Source of the DNA: an uncultured Acidimicrobiales bacterium
GTDB taxonomy: Bacteria > Actinomycetota > Acidimicrobiia > Acidimicrobiales > SZUA-35
NCBI GenBank assembly: GCA_937922785.1
Contig: CALAJQ010000004.1
Span: forward strand, 149,023-213,022
DNA: 64,000 nucleotides
Direction of reading: 5' to 3'
Shown: piece by piece, positions 15,599 to 23,391 of the stretch
How the letters are laid out: each line of letters begins with the position of its first letter
Position numbering within the stretch: the stretch's first letter is position 1
Notes under the pieces: generated by a model
The model's database searches: none
What the model was told of the DNA's origin: nothing
Seen by the model: the letters and a program-made list of their open reading frames with translations, nothing else
Program-made: the position numbers and the translations under genes

Positions 15599-16762
15599 TT
15601 AGCTGCTTGGCGATTTACTAGACCACCAGTTGCCCGATTTCAGCCGCTTACCGCCTCCAAGGCGATCGTCGAGTTTGAGCATCAGACCTCGCAGACGCGT
15701 GCCCGCCAGTTGGCGCCAGGCCCGGTTCCAGGCCTTGGAATAGTCGCGAGTCCACGGACAGATTCGAACACAGACTGCGCAGTCAGAGTTGATCTTTGTC
15801 CAATAGCTGAAACACTTCTCGCCATCAACAGACCACTTGTTGACACCCTTGAGACCTGATCGGTTTAACGCAACTGGAGTGGGCTCTCCGAAGGGAATGG
15901 CTTTCGCCGGACAAGCTTGAGCACACCGGTCACACTGCTCACAGAACTCCTTGACGCCAAGCAACTTTGGCTTGTCAGAAGCCAACGGCATGTCGGTGAA
16001 GATCTTCCCAAAGCGCAGCCTGGGCCCGTACTCAGGCGTGATTAGGAGACCGTGGCGCCCGTACTCACCGAGACCAGCTGCGATAGCTAGCGGTATTGCT
16101 AACGCCGTGTCGTTCATAGATGGAACGGCTTCGTAGCCGAGATTGCGGATGTACTGAGCTAACCCAAGTAGAACCGCGGCGTCCTGGGAGTAGCCCAAGC
16201 CTGTTGCGGCACCAGCCAACGCCGAGGGTGCAGTCTGTATCAGGTCAGCGTCCATCGCCTGGCCAATAACTATTACGCTGCTGAGACCGTCAGGCAGATC
16301 GTTCGGCTTGGCCTCCCCCGTCAGGTGGTCGAAGCGTTCTGTGTAGACCCAGCGCTCGTCAAATTCGGTGACTCCCACAAGATCGGCGCCAAAGAGCTTG
16401 CCGACTTTTTTGACCTCTGCTGATCCCTCACTTGCTGAGACTGGCGGAAGCTTCTGCGGCGCCCCCTCCCGCAACATCGAAAGCGGATCCTGGAAGCCAT
16501 CGCGCCTGCCTTGGCTCTCATACATTTCGGTGAAGACGTCGCTGACATGCCACGATGCGTTCCGAAGCGCGTAGTCGCGCTGGGTGAAACCGTTGGCTTT
16601 GCGCCACTTGGCCAGGGGTTTTCGGTAAGTGGCGTAGAAAAGGTCCGACTTATCGGTTCGAATCTCTGGATCCCAGAAAGACCGGCAAAACACATCATCA
16701 ACTTGGCTGAACCGCTCGAAATCGTCCTCTACCTCAAGCTCTGGTGATTCGTTCGAGAACAT
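15599..16762 (-). CDS. Reductive dehalogenase-like corrinoid iron-sulfur protein
   Basis: 387 residues. The middle carries a block typical of RdhA proteins: PSMNDTALAIPLAIAAGLGE, then GLLITPEYGPRLRFGKIFTD. The first ferredoxin cluster is C274-x2-C277-x2-C280-x3-C284-P; the second is C317, C328, C331 and C335 (ending VCVRICPW). RdhA enzymes and the related queuosine enzyme QueG use cobalamin plus two [4Fe-4S] clusters; the sequence is closer in pattern to RdhA. There is no twin-arginine signal and no RdhB anchor nearby, so a cytosolic, non-respiratory role is likely. It heads a tight four-gene operon with DUF4241, a small protein and xylA. No cobalamin riboswitch was seen. Confidence 0.75.
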   Translation of the reverse strand: MFSNESPELEVEDDFERFSQVDDVFCRSFWDPEIRTDKSDLFYATYRKPLAKWRKANGFTQRDYALRNASWHVSDVFTEMYESQGRRDGFQDPLSMLREGAPQKLPPVSASEGSAEVKKVGKLFGADLVGVTEFDERWVYTERFDHLTGEAKPNDLPDGLSSVIVIGQAMDADLIQTAPSALAGAATGLGYSQDAAVLLGLAQYIRNLGYEAVPSMNDTALAIPLAIAAGLGEYGRHGLLITPEYGPRLRFGKIFTDMPLASDKPKLLGVKEFCEQCDRCAQACPAKAIPFGEPTPVALNRSGLKGVNKWSVDGEKCFSYWTKINSDCAVCVRICPWTRDYSKAWNRAWRQLAGTRLRGLMLKLDDRLGGGKRLKSGNWWSSKSPSS

Positions 16763-16851
16763 AACCTTTTCCGACCCTAACTCTTGCTACCAAGGCCAGT
16801 CCATTGTGGCTGAGTTTCATGACTGACGCCGAGTTAGCGTTGGGCAGGTCT

Positions 16852-18219
16852 ATGAGCACCTTTGAGCGGCGAAAAGTTAGGAGGCAGCTACGAAAGCGGG
16901 CCCACCCCGGTGTCGTTATCGTTCTGGGCTTTGCATTGTTCGCCGCCGTCGGTGCCGCGCTTCTATGGTTACCAATCAGCCAGCAAGAGGGTGCTTCAGT
17001 TAGCCCTCTAGAGGCGTTCTTCACTAGCGTGTCGGCGGTAACTGTCACTGGCTTAGCGGTCACCGACACGGCTACGACGTGGAGCACGTTTGGCCTTTGC
17101 GTGCTGCTTTTTCTGATTCAAGTTGGCGGGCTGGGCATCATGACCATTGCCGGATTCTTTGGTCTAGTTGTTTCTCAAAGACTTAGCGTGCGGGCTGGGA
17201 TGTTGGCCGGCACCGAAATCGGAGTTACCCAGCTCGGTCCACTTGGCGACCTTGTGAGAGGTCTCATCAAGTTTGTTTTTGCGACCGAGCTCGTATTGGC
17301 CATTGCTCTTTCCACTCGGTTCGTGATGGGTGCCGATGGCGCGATCGCCAAACCCATCTTCGACGGAGTCTTTCACGCAGTGTCGGCTTTCAACAACGCG
17401 GGATTCTCAACTTTCAGCAACGGTCTGGCTGACTATGTCTCCGATTGGTTCGTCAGCATCTCAGTTGCGCTCGGGTTCATCATTGGTGGAATGGGTTTCC
17501 CCGTGATATTCGAACTTTGGCGACGCTGGCGAGATCCCACCAGTTGGACTCTGCACACCAAGGTGTCTCTCACTTCGATGCTTTGCCTTCTCATCGGGGG
17601 CACCGCGCTGATTGCCATGCTGGAGTGGACTAACCCCGAAACTCTTGGCTCTCTGGGTAACGCAGACCGAGTGTTGGCGGCGTTCTTCCAATCGGCGACC
17701 ACCCGTACAGCGGGCTTCAACACAATCGCCATGGAGTCCCTAAGGCCCTCAACGCTGCTGCTCTTTGTGCCTCTTATGGTGATCGGAGCCAACAGCGCCT
17801 CAACCGGTGGAGGCATTAAGACCACGACAGTCGCCGTCGCGATTCAGGCAACGTTCGGCCAACTCAGGGGTGACCGCGACGTCACCATGTTCGAAAAGCG
17901 CATCCCAAGGCAGATCCTGCAGCAGTCCTTGGCTTTGGTGATTGCGGCCCTGGCAATTGTTGGCACGGCTGGTTTCATGCTGGCTGTCGTCGAGCCCAAC
18001 ATTGACGGGTTTAAGTTGCTGTTCGAGGCGGCTTCGGCATTCGGCACTGCAGGGCTGTCAGCCGGAGTGACACCACACCTTGGAACCTTGGGCCGCATCC
18101 TTATCATTGTGTTGATGTTCATTGGTCGAGTAGGGCCAATCACTTTCGGAACTGCATTCCTGTTCCGAGCTGAAACCCATCGTTATCGCTTCCCCCAAGA
18201 TGACTTGTTGGTCGGATGA
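16852..18219 (+). CDS. ktrB: TrkH/KtrB-type potassium uptake transmembrane subunit
   Basis: About 455 residues from the ATG at 16852, chosen because GGCAGG precedes it; upstream in-frame starts at 16819 and 16804 are possible. Multiple membrane spans form the four-fold pore-helix architecture of KtrB/TrkH. Selectivity-filter-type loops are visible as VTVTGLAV, FNNAGFST, TRTAGFNT and FGTAGLSAG. It imports K+ (often Na+-coupled) across the cytoplasmic membrane. The gene is followed after 16 bases by the RCK regulatory subunit, so the pair forms a complete Ktr system. Confidence 0.92.
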   Translation: MSTFERRKVRRQLRKRAHPGVVIVLGFALFAAVGAALLWLPISQQEGASVSPLEAFFTSVSAVTVTGLAVTDTATTWSTFGLCVLLFLIQVGGLGIMTIAGFFGLVVSQRLSVRAGMLAGTEIGVTQLGPLGDLVRGLIKFVFATELVLAIALSTRFVMGADGAIAKPIFDGVFHAVSAFNNAGFSTFSNGLADYVSDWFVSISVALGFIIGGMGFPVIFELWRRWRDPTSWTLHTKVSLTSMLCLLIGGTALIAMLEWTNPETLGSLGNADRVLAAFFQSATTRTAGFNTIAMESLRPSTLLLFVPLMVIGANSASTGGGIKTTTVAVAIQATFGQLRGDRDVTMFEKRIPRQILQQSLALVIAALAIVGTAGFMLAVVEPNIDGFKLLFEAASAFGTAGLSAGVTPHLGTLGRILIIVLMFIGRVGPITFGTAFLFRAETHRYRFPQDDLLVG

Positions 18220-18235
18220 CAGCTAGGAGACCCAG

Positions 18236-19036
18236 ATGATTGGAAGCCGGGGAAAAGGCGGAGACAGCGACAGGAACAAGGGAGTGCGTTCGTCGACCAT
18301 TGAGCGCGTGCTCGGTTACGCCAAAGTGCGCGACGCCCGCCTCGGTATTCCGATGGCGAGCAATCGCGACGGCAAAGTCTTAGTTGTCGGCCTTGGACGC
18401 TTCGGCGCCGCAGTATCGGCGACCATTGTTGACCTAGGCATCGAGGTCATGGCCATCGACATCGACGCGGAACTCGTTGATAGGTGGGTTGATGTACTCC
18501 CCCACTTGCGCGTAGCTGACGCCACGGATCCAACAACTCTTCAGCAGCTTGGCGTTCAGGACTTTGACACTGCTGTAGTCGCAATCGGAACTGGCATCGA
18601 GGCCAGCGTCCTTTCAGTGGCAGCCTTAAGCGATGCGGGCGCGCCCAACATCTTTGCCAAGGCAACAACGTCTGAACACGGGCGCATCTTGAGGCGTGTT
18701 GGCGCCGACCATGTGGTCTATCCCGAGATTCAAATGGGCGAGCGCGTCGGGCGAATAGTCAGCGGCACAGTTCTCGACTTCTTCGAACTCGACGATGAAT
18801 TTGTGTTGGCCGAAATTGAAACACCGGCGTTTCTGGTCGGCAAGCCTCTGGGGCAAAGCAAATTGCGCGCTCGTTTTGCAGTGTCAGCTGTGTGCGTAAA
18901 GCCGGTGAGCGGGCGCTACACCTACGCGACAGCCGAAAGTGTTCCGGCCGACGGCAGCCTAATGGTTGTCGCCGGCCGACCCGAGTCGGTGCAAAAGCTC
19001 ACAACCGCTGTCAGGCGTGAACGCTTTCACCAATAG
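18236..19036 (+). CDS. ktrA: TrkA/KtrA potassium uptake regulatory subunit
   Basis: 266 residues with a TAGGAG ribosome-binding site before the ATG. The N-terminal RCK/TrkA-N Rossmann domain begins about residue 42 with VLVVGLGRFGAAVSATIVDLG, preceded by an extension of about 40 residues. A TrkA-C domain follows from about 175. It binds nucleotides and gates the adjacent KtrB. Its last 26 bases overlap the end of the convergent FnIII gene. Confidence 0.92.
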   Translation: MIGSRGKGGDSDRNKGVRSSTIERVLGYAKVRDARLGIPMASNRDGKVLVVGLGRFGAAVSATIVDLGIEVMAIDIDAELVDRWVDVLPHLRVADATDPTTLQQLGVQDFDTAVVAIGTGIEASVLSVAALSDAGAPNIFAKATTSEHGRILRRVGADHVVYPEIQMGERVGRIVSGTVLDFFELDDEFVLAEIETPAFLVGKPLGQSKLRARFAVSAVCVKPVSGRYTYATAESVPADGSLMVVAGRPESVQKLTTAVRRERFHQ

Positions 19037-19472
19037 ATGAACCAAACGAAAACCCTGTTGCTGGCTCAGCGGTCCCGGCTCCGCCGGTAGGTGCTGCGCT
19101 TATATCGCGTCCCAATTCCGGACCTCGACCAGATGCCCTCACTCTGAACTGATACTGACGTTTTGGTTTGAGACCCTCGATGAGATATCGACCGAAATGA
19201 CGGTCTGAAACACCGGCGCTACGCCACCGAGCCGAATACTTAGGTTTGTACTCAACGGTGTAAGGCAGCCAAGCTTTGGCACCTGAGTCGCCAGAACTCC
19301 ACGAAACGATTACTCCGGCTGCTCTGTCTGCCATTACTGCTTCTACATACTGTGCGGTTGGCGTGCGACTTAGCGGCTTGGACCGAGCTAAAGCGAGCTT
19401 CTTTCTCGCAGCGTGACGCTTTTTCTCCCAGCCCCAGCGAAAACGGCGCTTGCCAACCTTGATTGTCCCCAT
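19011..19472 (-). CDS. Fibronectin type III domain protein
   Basis: About 153 residues from the ATG at 19472, which has GGAGGG about ten bases upstream; an in-frame start at 19529 is less likely. After a very basic N-terminus (GKRRFRWGWEKKRHAARKK) comes one FnIII module, with GVIVSWSSGDSGAKAWLPYT, the core tryptophans and LKPKRQYQFRVRAS. No signal peptide is visible, unusual for an FnIII protein, so its location is uncertain. Convergent with ktrA, overlapping it by 26 bases. Function unknown. Confidence 0.6.
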   Translation of the reverse strand: MGTIKVGKRRFRWGWEKKRHAARKKLALARSKPLSRTPTAQYVEAVMADRAAGVIVSWSSGDSGAKAWLPYTVEYKPKYSARWRSAGVSDRHFGRYLIEGLKPKRQYQFRVRASGRGPELGRDISAAPTGGAGTAEPATGFSFGSSIGESVHA

Positions 19473-19569
19473 TATTAAACATCCCTCCGACGTCTTGACT
19501 CTGACACGTAAAGTGATCAGTAGTCGCAATGGGTGAGGATAGAGCTAGTTCTCGGTGGCCGCAAGGCTG

Positions 19570-21180
19570 CTACGAAAGCGGATCAAACACTGCGCTGTAA
19601 ACCACAAACTTCGCTTCGCTCCAGTCGAGGGTCCCGAACCCCTCCGGAGCCCGTGTATCGCCCCACCAACCACCGTCACGACCGATCAAGTCACCTCCCG
19701 CAAAGGATCCGCCGACAGCGGTATTTATTATCAGCCGCATGTCGCCGTTTCGATGCGGACCCGTTTCAAAGGTTGTGACATAACCCCCGAGAGCGTGGAC
19801 CACTTTTCCATCGAGCTTCCACAACAACAAGCCTGGTCGCCGCTCAAGTTCAACGTCAATCGGGCCAGCTAGCGCGCTAGAGACTGCGGTCGCAGAGTTA
19901 CTGACCGTGCGACCCTCCTCAGCCCAGTGAACCGACATGTGAGCGACGTCGGGCTCTTGGGTACGAGTCTCAATCAGGTCTATCTCGTGATAGAGATCGG
20001 TTTGAAAACCAGGACATATGCCAGGGGCAAAACACGCTTGAGAGTCCAACAACCACACCGCCGGCCACAGCCCAGCCTCATCGGGCAGCTCGATCGACAC
20101 CGTAGTCTTTCCCCAACCGAAGGTGTCTTGGCTGACAATCATTCCAGAGGTGAACGGCAGCCGAGTGACACCAGGTTCAGAGGCCGGCCGGGTGAAGAGC
20201 TGGATTCCATCGGTGCGAAACCTCACGCTCGCCGTTCGGTATCCTTGCGCCACTGCGTTGGTCCAGCCGATTGGCGTTTCAGTGGGAGAAATCAGACCTT
20301 CCCACTCTGGGGCGACTGATTCCGGCAGTTTTCCGGTCACTCCTGTTCGCCAGTAATCTTGATTCAGGCCGAGTTGCTGAGCAACCTGAGGGTCCTGGTA
20401 TTCAAAGCCAAGGCCAAGAACTGGAACATGGGTTGGATCCACGTAGTGGGCCTGAGCCAACAGCGAGATCGCACCAAGGTCAGCAATCCACAATTCGCCG
20501 TCGTTCCAGACGGTTGCCACACCGATCTCGGTTGCAAGTTGAAGCGCCACTTCGGCTGCATGAGCACGGGCCAACCGTCCCTCCGCCGATCCATCAAGTT
20601 CAACCAGCGTGGCTAGCCGAGCTAGGGCTGCGTGAGAATGCGCAGGCGTGTCTAGCAACCCGAGATGCTCGGGATTGAGGGCCAGCTCGGTTCCGTACTT
20701 GCCCAATCTGTCTGGTTCGACAGACCTGCTGAAGCCAACCCCCATCTGCTCCAATCCAATCGCCACTCGGTCAGCCATGCGTGGTCTCCCAACAAGACTG
20801 ATCGTCCCAGCGGCCGAATCACCGTTGACCAGGTAGGCCGCCACGGCTGCCTCACCGGCAAAGGTCTCGAGGCCGTAGTCAGATCCAAATGCTCCGATTA
20901 GTTGCGGTTGAAGACGATTCACAGCCTGCAGCTCGGCGACTAGCTCTTCCCACGATTCGGTCATGGCAAACACACTCGGGGGCCCGGAAACAGCTCGAGA
21001 GGCATCGGGTGTTCGTGAACGCTCGCTCCATACCGTCGAAGCCAGGACACAACCCACGATGAGGGCCAGTGAGAACGCCAGAACCGGCAGGCGTGTTCGT
21101 CCGCTGGTTGCGGCCTTGAAGTGCTGGCTCGGTTTCACAGCACCTGCATCGACCATTTCAGTGCCAGGGTTTACTGTCAT
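19570..21180 (-). CDS. Membrane-anchored glycoside hydrolase family 16-like protein
   Basis: 536 residues from the ATG at 21180. An N-terminal membrane anchor (about residues 35-55, LPVLAFSLALIVGCVLAS) places the rest outside. Residues about 75-300 form a domain I do not recognise. The C-terminal part matches GH16: LWPAVWLLD, then the catalytic EIDLIE motif at about residues 399-404, then VAHMSVHW and a beta-jelly-roll-like end. GH16 enzymes cleave beta-1,3 or mixed-linkage glucans, agarose or related polymers. It is divergent from a PaaK-type ligase gene with only 29 bases between start codons. Confidence 0.72.
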   Translation of the reverse strand: MTVNPGTEMVDAGAVKPSQHFKAATSGRTRLPVLAFSLALIVGCVLASTVWSERSRTPDASRAVSGPPSVFAMTESWEELVAELQAVNRLQPQLIGAFGSDYGLETFAGEAAVAAYLVNGDSAAGTISLVGRPRMADRVAIGLEQMGVGFSRSVEPDRLGKYGTELALNPEHLGLLDTPAHSHAALARLATLVELDGSAEGRLARAHAAEVALQLATEIGVATVWNDGELWIADLGAISLLAQAHYVDPTHVPVLGLGFEYQDPQVAQQLGLNQDYWRTGVTGKLPESVAPEWEGLISPTETPIGWTNAVAQGYRTASVRFRTDGIQLFTRPASEPGVTRLPFTSGMIVSQDTFGWGKTTVSIELPDEAGLWPAVWLLDSQACFAPGICPGFQTDLYHEIDLIETRTQEPDVAHMSVHWAEEGRTVSNSATAVSSALAGPIDVELERRPGLLLWKLDGKVVHALGGYVTTFETGPHRNGDMRLIINTAVGGSFAGGDLIGRDGGWWGDTRAPEGFGTLDWSEAKFVVYSAVFDPLS

Positions 21181-21209
21181 GGCCGAGCGTCGTGCGCGAC
21201 ACTTACACA

Positions 21210-22484
21210 ATGAACGCCGGATTCGAACCAATTGAGACTGCACCAATCGCCGAGCTTCGTGCCCTTCAGCTAGATCGGCTTAAGTCTTCCATCAGTCTCG
21301 CTTATGAGAACGTTCCCCACTACAGAAGCAGTTTCGACGCTGCTGGAGTTCATCCATCCGAAGTCGAGAGCCTTTCGGATCTGTCACGGTTTCCCTTCCT
21401 GGTAAAGGAGGATCTGCGGCAGAACTATCCCTTCGGAATGTTTGCAGTTCCGCGTACAGATGTTGTCAGATTGCACGCCTCCAGCGGCACAACTGGGAAG
21501 CCGACCGTGGTCGGTTACACAGCTGCAGACATCGACATGTGGGCCACAGTGGTGGCTCGGTCGCTTTACGCCGCAGGAGCCAGACCAGGGGATGTGGCCC
21601 ATGTTGCCTATGGCTATGGCCTGTTCACCGGTGGCTTGGGCGCTCACTACGGCGCCGAGAAGCTGGGATGCACGGTTGTCCCGGTTTCAGGAGGCGCCAC
21701 TGAAAAGCAGGTTCAACTGATCACAGACTTCAAGCCCAGAGTGATCTTGGTAACCCCGTCCTATTGCCTGAACTTGATCGATGAGATGGAACGCCAAGGC
21801 ATCGATCCACGTTCGACTTCTCTGGAAATCGGCGTCTTTGGTGCTGAGCCGTGGACCGATGCAATGCGGGCTGAAATTGAAAGCCGACTGGGCATCGACG
21901 CAGTTGACATCTATGGGCTTAGTGAGGTCATAGGACCAGGCGTGTCTCAAGAATGCATCGAGACCAAAGACGGACCCACCATATGGGAGGACCACTTCTA
22001 CCCCGAGATCATCGACCCTGAAACAGGCGAGGTCCTACCTGACGGTTCCGAAGGTGAGCTTGTGTTCACTTCGCTGACCAAGCAAGCATGTCCTGTAATT
22101 CGCTACCGCACCCGGGACCGAACTCGACTGCTGCCGGGCACCGCCCGAACGATGAGAAGGATGGCGAAGGTAACCGGCCGCACAGATGACATGTTGATCA
22201 TTCGCGGCGTCAACGTGTTCCCAACCCAAATTGAACATGAGATGTTCAAAGTTGACGGACTTGGGCCCTTTTACCAGTTAGTTGTTTCCAGCGAAGGCAA
22301 CATGGCAACGGTGACTGTTCTGGCCGAAACCACCGACGCTGCCACCGACCCTAAGCCACTAGCTGATCAGCTGCAGGCTCTGATCAAGGCGAACGTCGGC
22401 GTTAGCGCAAAGGTTGAGGTTGGCCGACCAAACACGGTCCCCCGCTCGGCCGGCAAGGCCCAGCGAGTCATCGACAATCGCTAG
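21210..22484 (+). CDS. paaK: Phenylacetate-CoA ligase-type adenylate-forming enzyme
   Basis: 424 residues from the ATG at 21210, the usual PaaK length. The ATP/AMP-binding loop LHASSGTTGKPTVVGYT is near residue 88, followed by the YGLSEVIGPGVSQEC block and a C-terminal subdomain beginning near GRTDDMLIIRGVNVFPTQIE. It activates phenylacetate or another aromatic acid to its CoA thioester. No paaABCDE epoxidase genes are seen in the window, so the aromatic substrate is open. Its 3' end overlaps the convergent CadI/ArsI-like gene by 4 bp. Confidence 0.88.
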   Translation: MNAGFEPIETAPIAELRALQLDRLKSSISLAYENVPHYRSSFDAAGVHPSEVESLSDLSRFPFLVKEDLRQNYPFGMFAVPRTDVVRLHASSGTTGKPTVVGYTAADIDMWATVVARSLYAAGARPGDVAHVAYGYGLFTGGLGAHYGAEKLGCTVVPVSGGATEKQVQLITDFKPRVILVTPSYCLNLIDEMERQGIDPRSTSLEIGVFGAEPWTDAMRAEIESRLGIDAVDIYGLSEVIGPGVSQECIETKDGPTIWEDHFYPEIIDPETGEVLPDGSEGELVFTSLTKQACPVIRYRTRDRTRLLPGTARTMRRMAKVTGRTDDMLIIRGVNVFPTQIEHEMFKVDGLGPFYQLVVSSEGNMATVTVLAETTDAATDPKPLADQLQALIKANVGVSAKVEVGRPNTVPRSAGKAQRVIDNR

Positions 22485-22912
22485 CCGCAGCAAATCCCAG
22501 CCGAACCGGCGTCGTCGACGGCGCCTACTTTGATCAGGTTCTCAAACTGCTCAGAATCGCCATTCTTTACGTACCATTCCCATTTGTGACCCTCAGGTCC
22601 GGTCACCCAGGTCTCGGTTTTTTCGGCGAAGCAGCATTCGGTCTCATCAATTCCGGAGGTTTCCAGGCCTGAGCCCGAGATCCGGGCTTCTGCTGCGGCC
22701 ACTTGAGCTGCAGTTTCAGTTTCAACTCCCAGATGGTTTAGGGAGCCAGGCTCGCCGGCGCCCTCGAACAGCACGAGCTTTAGCGGAGGTTGTTCGATGG
22801 CAAAATTGGCGTAGCCAGGCTTGATCTTGGCCGGCTCGGTGTCGAACATCTGTGAATAGAAGGTGATCGCCTCTTCGAGGTCGGCGACGTTTAAAGCAAG
22901 CTGCAGACGCAT
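22481..22912 (-). CDS. CadI/ArsI-like glyoxalase-fold protein
   Basis: 143 residues from the ATG at 22912. A single VOC domain with LQLALNVADLEEAITFYSQMFD at the start, followed by PGYANFAI and PLKLVLFE, is the pattern of cadmium-induced CadI and the arsenical C-As lyase ArsI. Adjacent C93-C94 (ETECCFAEK), H60 and the GHKWEWY segment are expected metal or arsenical binding positions, and the C-terminus carries a second CC pair. The first ligand position is Gln, as in CadI. It is divergent from an arsR gene across a repeat array, so metal or metalloid induction is likely. Confidence 0.8.
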   Translation of the reverse strand: MRLQLALNVADLEEAITFYSQMFDTEPAKIKPGYANFAIEQPPLKLVLFEGAGEPGSLNHLGVETETAAQVAAAEARISGSGLETSGIDETECCFAEKTETWVTGPEGHKWEWYVKNGDSEQFENLIKVGAVDDAGSAGICCG

Positions 22913-22965
22913 TGTCTGTCCTTTCGAGCGTATGTTTGAGATTCTTTCGAACCGGTCGTTTGCGT

Positions 22966-23040
22966 AACTGTCATTTCGATAACTGTCGATTTGACAAGCG
23001 TCAATATGACAGACGCTTTGATGAATGTCAATATGAATCT
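22966..23040. repeat. Five-unit 15-bp array in the cadI/arsR promoter
   Basis: Five consecutive 15-base units run exactly up to the arsR GTG at 23041: AACTGTCATTTCGAT, AACTGTCGATTTGAC, AAGCGTCAATATGAC, AGACGCTTTGATGAA and TGTCAATATGAATCT. The recurrent element is GTCAATAT/GTCGATTT, and TGAC-AAGC-GTCA forms an inverted repeat. It may be a multi-site operator for the ArsR protein. Confidence 0.7.
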
Positions 23041-23391
23041 GTGAAGAAATCAGACACAACAAAGATCGCTGCCGACACTCTTTGTTGTTTCCCCCTGGCA
23101 GAAGCACCTTTGAGCGAGGAAGATGCCAGCGACCTAGCCGTTGTGTTGAAGGCCCTTGCCGACCCCGTGCGCCTGCGACTTGTATCGATTATCGCAGCTT
23201 CAGCTTCGGGCGAAGTCTGCACGTGTGACCTGCCTGATCTACTCGACCGAAGTCAACCCACAGTGAGCCATCACCTCTCTTTGCTGACCAAGGCTGGAAT
23301 TGTCGAGCGAGAACAAAGAGGAAAGTGGGCGTGGTTCCGGCTCCGCCATTCCCAGATTGAAGCGATTAGTAGCTTCTTACGGATCAGCTAG
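23041..23391 (+). CDS. arsR: ArsR family metal-responsive transcriptional regulator
   Basis: 116 residues from the GTG at 23041. No clear ribosome-binding site precedes it, and the frame is open further upstream through the 15-bp array. The winged-helix core includes VLKALADPVRLRLVSII, then CTCDLPDLLDRSQPTVSHH with the Cys pair found in ArsR metalloid sensors, and GIVEREQRGKWAWFRL as the wing. A further Cys pair occurs near the N-terminus (LCCFPLAEAP). It probably represses the divergent cadI-like gene. The 3' end overlaps the convergent monooxygenase gene by 4 bp. Confidence 0.88.
   Translation: MKKSDTTKIAADTLCCFPLAEAPLSEEDASDLAVVLKALADPVRLRLVSIIAASASGEVCTCDLPDLLDRSQPTVSHHLSLLTKAGIVEREQRGKWAWFRLRHSQIEAISSFLRIS

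Noticed and set aside
15599..16762. Epoxyqueuosine reductase (QueG)
   Set aside because: The two iron-sulfur clusters are shared, but PSMNDTALAIPLAIAAGLGE and the following GPRLRFGKIFTD segment are RdhA-like; not fully excluded.
22966..23040. CRISPR-like or phage attachment repeats
   Set aside because: The units are contiguous 15-mers with no spacers and lie in a divergent regulator promoter.
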